Origin: an uncultured Planctomycetaceae bacterium
GTDB taxonomy: Bacteria > Planctomycetota > Planctomycetia > Pirellulales > UBA1268
Direction: 5' to 3'
Assembly (NCBI GenBank): GCA_903949225.1
Contig: CAJAYZ010000749.1
Coordinates: 1 to 5,151 of the forward strand
Length of the DNA: 5,151 bases
Position numbers and translations under genes: made by a program. Below the pieces are notes generated by a model. That model worked only from the letters and a program-made list of their open reading frames with translations. It had not been told where the DNA came from and did no database searches. Shown here in pieces: positions 1 through 5,151 of the stretch. Each line of letters opens with the position of its first letter. The stretch's first letter is position 1.

Positions 1-83
1 AACGTTGTTCGCTGAAACTATCACAGGTTCACCGCGTCTCAAGTCCGCCGCCTCCCGCGGGGGGAAGCTGCCGTAGGACGAGG

Positions 84-491
84 CTAACCGGCCCAGAGCG
101 ACGCCAACCGGGAGCGGCGGATGCGGGCATCGTGGGTCGCGAGCGAAAGACCCGCGGCACGGGCCGTCGCCGCGATCAGGCGATCGGCCGGATCTTGGTG
201 GAACGACCGGGGGAGCCGGTTCATCTCCGCGACCACGGCCGGTGTGATCGGAAGGATCTCGACGGTGGCGGGGGAGGCGGCGATCCGCAGCCAGTCGTCC
301 AATCGCTCATCGAGCCGCAATCGCTCCAACTGAACAAGCAGGGCAACTTCCCAGAGACTGATGTCGCAGAGCTTTGGGCGGTGACCACTCGGCAGATCGT
401 CGAGGGCCTTTCGTTCCCGGGCCGGGAGCCTGGAATCCCCGATCATCCACCAGATCCAGACGTGGGTGTCGAGGAGCGGAGGCTTCGTCAT
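84..491 (-). CDS. vapC: PIN-domain toxin ribonuclease (VapC-like) of a type II toxin-antitoxin pair
   Basis: 135 residues, the usual length for a VapC-type PIN protein. PIN nucleases cleave RNA with Mg2+ or Mn2+ held by an acidic cluster. The expected acids are visible: D8 in LLDTHVWIWW at the N-terminus, E48 in ISLWEVALL, D100 and D103 in HQDPADRLIAATA, and D121 in LATHDARI, so the active site looks intact. The ATG overlaps the stop codon of the upstream antitoxin gene by four bases (ATGA, 488-491). There is no clear Shine-Dalgarno of its own, which points to translational coupling in a two-gene operon. The W-rich start (THVWIWW) and the LWE motif fit the PIN subgroup that pairs with Phd/YefM-fold antitoxins rather than AbrB-fold VapB. 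Family assignment is firm. The RNA target cannot be read from sequence. Bases 1-83 downstream hold no supported gene and no T-rich terminator. Confidence 0.93.
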   Translation of the reverse strand: MTKPPLLDTHVWIWWMIGDSRLPARERKALDDLPSGHRPKLCDISLWEVALLVQLERLRLDERLDDWLRIAASPATVEILPITPAVVAEMNRLPRSFHQDPADRLIAATARAAGLSLATHDARIRRSRLASLWAG

Positions 492-712
492 CGCAGCGCT
501 TCGATATCGGCGTCGTTGATGACCGGGGCGAACGGGTCGCCGCAGAGCTCACCTCGGCCGCGGAGCGCGAGCCATGGTTTCTCATCGCGGGCGGCCACGA
601 CTCGGGCCACAGGCCGACCCCGTTTGAGGATGACAAGCTCCTCACCGGTCTGGCTGACCTGATCGAGGAGACGAAGGCATTGGGCCTTGAAGGCGGTTGC
701 TGTAATTTCCAT
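488..712 (-). CDS. Phd/YefM-family antitoxin of the PIN toxin
   Basis: 74 residues. The N-terminal half (MEITATAFKAQCLRLLDQV, then TGEELVILKRGRPVARVV) is the Phd/YefM DNA-binding fold: a short beta strand, a helix with the FKAxCLxLLDxV pattern, and a beta hairpin ending in the KRGRPVAR motif. The C-terminal part (residues 45-74, WLALRGRGELCGDPF, then DADIEALR) is the tail that in this family wraps around and blocks the toxin. I chose ATG at 712 because it gives the standard family N-terminus. An in-frame ATG at 727 would add MYSGH and lies inside the operator repeats, so it is less likely. No good ribosome binding site precedes 712, and the promoter sits close enough for a leaderless mRNA. 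The stop codon overlaps the toxin start by four bases. Antitoxins of this family normally repress their own promoter, alone and with the toxin. Confidence 0.92.
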   Translation of the reverse strand: MEITATAFKAQCLRLLDQVSQTGEELVILKRGRPVARVVAARDEKPWLALRGRGELCGDPFAPVINDADIEALR

Positions 713-713
713 G

Positions 714-739
714 TGACCACTGTACATGACCAGTGTACA
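714..739. promoter_or_regulatory. Tandem 13-bp operator repeats of the TA operon
   Basis: Two directly adjacent 13-bp copies on the plus strand, TGACCACTGTACA (714-726) and TGACCAGTGTACA (727-739), differ at one base. Each ends in the palindrome TGTACA, so the two hexamers sit 13 bp apart, a little over one helical turn. The pair also contains the inverted repeat CACTG-N8-CAGTG (718-735). The block ends one base before the antitoxin start codon and covers the proposed -10 box and spacer. This is where a Phd-type antitoxin would be expected to bind and repress. Seen directly: the repeats and their position. Inferred: that the antitoxin binds them. Confidence 0.65.
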
Positions 740-747
740 AACGGCAA
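719..747 (-). promoter_or_regulatory. Putative sigma-70-like promoter of the TA operon
   Basis: On the minus strand, TTGCCG (747-742) is a -35 candidate and TACAGT (724-719) is a -10 candidate with four of six consensus bases. The spacer is exactly 17 bases. Transcription would start about seven bases beyond the -10 box, at or within a base or two of the antitoxin ATG at 712. This predicts a leaderless transcript and agrees with the missing Shine-Dalgarno. The tandem operator overlaps the spacer and the -10 box. The boxes alone are modest matches; the geometry and the operator overlap raise my confidence. Confidence 0.45.
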
Positions 748-810
748 GGCTGGCTGACGGGATCGGGGCCAGCGGCGCCGACGCTTTGGCGTCGATCGCC
801 CCGCTCGCCA

Positions 811-855
811 GTTGGCTTCGACCACCTCGAGGATGACCGGCGGCGATCGTTGGCC
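811..855 (-). pseudogene. Remnant of the 3' end of a paralogue of the PPC/Ig-like gene
   Basis: Read on the minus strand this segment encodes GQRSPPVILEVVEAN. The last 15 residues of the large protein at 3562-5151 are GQCSAPVILEVVPAD, so 11 of 15 residues match. At the DNA level 35 of 45 bases match, including 23 consecutive identical bases (820-842 versus 3574-3596). A 23-base match by chance within 5 kb is very unlikely, even in GC-rich DNA. The segment lies in frame beyond the TAG stop of the CBM2/Calx-beta gene but has no start of its own and lacks the paralogue's stop after the alanine. The likely reading is a decayed gene end left by duplication or recombination. A read-through extension of the upstream gene is a weaker alternative. 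Confidence 0.4.
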
Positions 856-888
856 GGTGGTGAACGCCGACTGACGGGGGCTGAGGGG

Positions 889-3240
<2,352 letters not shown>

Positions 3241-3246
3241 GGGATG

Positions 3247-3253
3247 TCTCTTT
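3247..3253 (-). promoter_or_regulatory. Weak ribosome binding site of the CBM2/Calx-beta gene
   Basis: The purine run AAAGAGA lies six bases upstream of the ATG at 3240. It is a partial match to the anti-Shine-Dalgarno complement and is the only candidate near the start. It supports 3240 over the internal methionines at residues 51-52, which would remove the LEPR motif. Confidence 0.4.
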
Positions 3254-3472
3254 CGCGTTCTGCGGTTGCCCCCGCCGCTCCAATCTGTACGGCGCGGACA
3301 GGAACGCTGAACAGCGGTGCGATTCGCTGACCGTTTTCGGCCACCGCCCCAACGACAGAGGGGGAGCGGGTTTCATCCGAGAAAACGGGGGTCGCCACTG
3401 GCGGCGTTCATCCGCCGTTCATCGTCGATTCAGATGACGTACATGCTCGGAAGAAGGAATCAGTCCAGGAAG

Positions 3473-3497
3473 AAGTGTCGTTGGCGACCGGACACTT
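3473..3497 (-). terminator. Possible hairpin terminator after the PPC/Ig-like gene
   Basis: A perfect 7-bp inverted repeat, AAGTGTC (3473-3479) with GACACTT (3491-3497), separated by 11 bases, lies about 65 bases past the stop codon at 3562. On the minus strand it is followed by a pyrimidine-rich CTTCCTGG stretch rather than a real T run, so it is not a canonical intrinsic terminator. It could equally be a protein-binding palindrome. Confidence 0.25.
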
Positions 3498-3561
3498 GGT
3501 GGGCGAGCAGCCGGAGCACGGCCAATTGACGGCGCCCTAGAGAACAGCGGCAACACCGGCG

Positions 3562-5151
3562 TCAGTCAGCCGGGACCACCTCGAGGATGACCGGCGCTGA
3601 GCACTGGCCGCCGTCGGCGGTGGCGCGGAGATGGAAGAGCCGCCGGCCGGGCTTTGCCACGGGAGAGGCCGTGATGAAGAACTCGCGCTCGGATTGCCCC
3701 TCGACGATCAAGAGGCCATTGAGCCCGATGTTGTCGACGTAGCAGCCGAAGGGGAGATTGCGGCCGGAGTCGTCGCCGCCGAGCTCGATCCGGTCGGCGA
3801 AGTCGTGGCGATCGGCCTTCACGCGGGCTTGGATCGTCTCGCCGGGGCGGATCTTGAACATCAGCGGCTCCCCAGGCACCGTCGGCCCCTTGCCATCCGT
3901 ATCGAGGATCGCGACGGTGAGCTTCGGCTTCTCGGCGACTTTCAAGTCCCCAAGGCTGCCGAGCTCCTGGACCACCTCCCGGCCGTCGATCATCGCCGTC
4001 GCTTTCACGACGATGGCCTTGTCGGCCGCTTCGTCGGGGGCGACCGCGTCGGGGGCCGCATGGATGAGGCCGATCGCCCGCTCTTGCCCAGCCTCGATCT
4101 CCACTGGCCCATGGAACGTGAAGCCCGCCGGGAGGTTTTCAATCGTCACGCGCACCGGGCCTTCAAAGCCTTCGTCGCGGGTCACGCTCACGGGGATCTC
4201 GCGGCCGCTCCCTGGGCTGACGGCGAGGTCCTTGGCGCCGAGGGACGCGGTGAAGGATGGGCGCGGCTGGCGGATCGTGAGGGTGTAGCTCCAGGGTTCG
4301 TCAGGGAGCGTGGCACCGAAGCCGCGGACATCACTGACGCGGGCGACATACTCGCCATCGGCCGGAGGAATGAAGATCAGCTGCGAGTCGGTGCCGAGGC
4401 GCCGGTTGGCGGCGTCGTCGTTCTCAAAAAACAGTGGGAACACCGGCAGGCCGGTGGCCTCTGGCTGGGCGCCAGCCGGGAGCGGGCGGACGATCCAGGC
4501 CGGCTCACCGAGGGCATGGGTGATCGCGGTGGTGTCGAAGAAGGTCTGCCGATTGCCGCTGCCGGGATAGACCTTGAAGCCGGAATCGGGGCCGCGCGGA
4601 TAGAGCCAGAACTTCACCACCTCGCCGCCGGCATAGAGGTATTCGTCGAGCTCCATCTCTGTCCAGTTGTGCATCCGGAAGTCGTCGGACTGATTCGAAT
4701 CCTTGCCACGGAACGTGAACCAGCTGTCGCGCGTCGCCTGAAGCACGACCCGCTCCACCGGCCGGCCATCGGCATGGAGGATTTCAATCCGCGAGTCGAG
4801 CTTCGAGCCTGAGCGGGCGGCGTTCACGTCGACAAGCAGCGGCTCGCCACGTCGGGCTGCGAAGCGGACGAGATCGGCCTCACCGTGGCTGTCGATCCGG
4901 CCGCTGGCCGTGGTCTCCGCAAGGGCTGATGCCGGCACGGGCCCGGCCGCGGCCGGCGCTATCGCGGCTGGCGCCACGGCGAGCCGCTCGATGGGGGCTT
5001 CGAGAAGCTCGAGCGATCCATCCATCCGGCCGACGAGAAATCCGCCCTGCGGCCGGGCGACGAGCCCTGCCGCGACATCGCTCTGTGGCGGGAGCGGCGC
5101 CGTGGCGGCGAGATCGGGGAGCGTCCAGCCGGAGAGGGTGCGATCCTCGGC
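3562..5151 (-). CDS. Planctomycete secreted-type protein with split PPC-like and Ig-like domains (5' end outside window)
   Basis: The reading frame is open from the window edge at 5151 to TGA at 3562 (529 residues; number 1 = codon 5149-5151). An ATG at 5025 is internal: coding continues upstream through SGWTLPD and GGFLVGR without a stop, so the true start lies beyond the window. Visible parts: a PPC-like beta-sandwich half (about 81-135, GRIDSHGEADLVRF), a highly polar and aromatic block (about 143-190, RGKDSNQSDDFRMHNW, FWLYPRGPDSGFKVYP), the second PPC-like half (about 253-295, FIPPADGEYVARVSD, YTLTIRQPRPSF), then two Ig-like beta domains (about 300-410 and 411-529) ending PVILEVVPAD. Homologues as I remember them are 800-900-residue secreted proteins of Rhodopirellula-type planctomycetes, often near DUF1549/DUF1553 cytochrome-like genes. 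No catalytic motif is visible. Likely exported and involved in binding or assembly (inference). Confidence 0.8.
   Translation of the reverse strand, partial: AEDRTLSGWTLPDLAATAPLPPQSDVAAGLVARPQGGFLVGRMDGSLELLEAPIERLAVAPAAIAPAAAGPVPASALAETTASGRIDSHGEADLVRFAARRGEPLLVDVNAARSGSKLDSRIEILHADGRPVERVVLQATRDSWFTFRGKDSNQSDDFRMHNWTEMELDEYLYAGGEVVKFWLYPRGPDSGFKVYPGSGNRQTFFDTTAITHALGEPAWIVRPLPAGAQPEATGLPVFPLFFENDDAANRRLGTDSQLIFIPPADGEYVARVSDVRGFGATLPDEPWSYTLTIRQPRPSFTASLGAKDLAVSPGSGREIPVSVTRDEGFEGPVRVTIENLPAGFTFHGPVEIEAGQERAIGLIHAAPDAVAPDEAADKAIVVKATAMIDGREVVQELGSLGDLKVAEKPKLTVAILDTDGKGPTVPGEPLMFKIRPGETIQARVKADRHDFADRIELGGDDSGRNLPFGCYVDNIGLNGLLIVEGQSEREFFITASPVAKPGRRLFHLRATADGGQCSAPVILEVVPAD

Larger units (their letters stand above)
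3241..3561. other. Intergenic region without a supported gene
   Basis: 321 bases between the PPC/Ig-like gene and the CBM2/Calx-beta gene. The one plus-strand reading frame here (3317-3529, rich in Arg and Ser) looks like random GC-rich coding and has no ribosome binding site. A small cluster at 3400-3423 contains CGTTCATC twice (3405-3412 and 3416-3423, 11-bp period) and the inverted repeat GGCGG-N7-CCGCC (3400-3416). It could be a regulator site for the downstream gene. The best promoter guess on the minus strand, TTCAGC (3311-3306) with TACAGA (3289-3284), matches consensus poorly and is not called. Confidence 0.6.

Noticed and set aside
779..794. Hairpin CGACGC-TTTG-GCGTCG as terminator of the CBM gene
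   Set aside because: The stem is only 6 bp, about 95 bases past the stop, and has no T run after it on the minus strand. Such stems are common in GC-rich DNA.
836..858. Inverted repeat ACCGGC/GCCGGT after the CBM gene as a terminator
   Set aside because: No T run follows, and half of it lies in the segment shared with the PPC/Ig-like gene end, which better explains the sequence.
3631..4812. 393-residue plus-strand open frame opposite the PPC/Ig-like gene
   Set aside because: Low-complexity composition rich in Arg, Ala, Gly and Glu, no recognisable motif, and the opposite strand encodes a recognised family across the whole stretch.
3562..5025. Starting the PPC/Ig-like gene at the ATG at 5025
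   Set aside because: The frame stays open and coding-like to the window edge, no ribosome binding site precedes this ATG, and the protein would lack any export signal. It is treated as partial.

Overview
The window most likely comes from a planctomycete (Pirellulales-like is my best guess). The DNA is GC-rich. It encodes a large surface-type protein with an N-terminal LEPR motif, and a secreted-type protein of a family I associate with Rhodopirellula and Blastopirellula relatives. This placement rests on recognising protein families, not on any marker gene. All four genes read on the minus strand, so biological order runs from high to low coordinates.

Layout in reading direction: (1) 5151-3562 is the C-terminal 529 residues of a large PPC/Ig-like secreted-type protein whose start lies outside the window. 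(2) 3561-3241 is a 321-base spacer with no convincing gene, holding one 7-bp inverted repeat and a small direct/inverted repeat cluster. (3) 3240-889 is a 783-residue modular protein: LEPR N-terminus, Calx-beta, CBM2, a two-copy middle domain, Calx-beta, CBM2, joined by Pro/Thr linkers. (4) 888-713 is a spacer carrying a short remnant that matches the 3' end of the first gene (23 identical bases in the same reading frame), followed by a compact promoter/operator. (5) 712-84 is a Phd/YefM-type antitoxin and a PIN-domain toxin whose genes overlap by four bases. Bases 1-83 hold no gene I can support.

The two large proteins look like cell-surface or exported adhesion/binding proteins. Neither shows an identifiable catalytic domain in this window. 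The CBM2 modules suggest binding to polysaccharide (cellulose or chitin type), and the Calx-beta modules suggest calcium-stiffened spacers. The toxin-antitoxin pair is an independent accessory unit with its own promoter. The tandem 13-bp repeats over that promoter are the clearest regulatory signal in the window.

The points most worth a second look are the remnant of a paralogous 3' end behind the CBM protein, the uncharacterised duplicated middle domain of that protein, and the tandem operator of the TA pair with its apparently leaderless start. I see no phage, IS, CRISPR, tRNA or rRNA signal.
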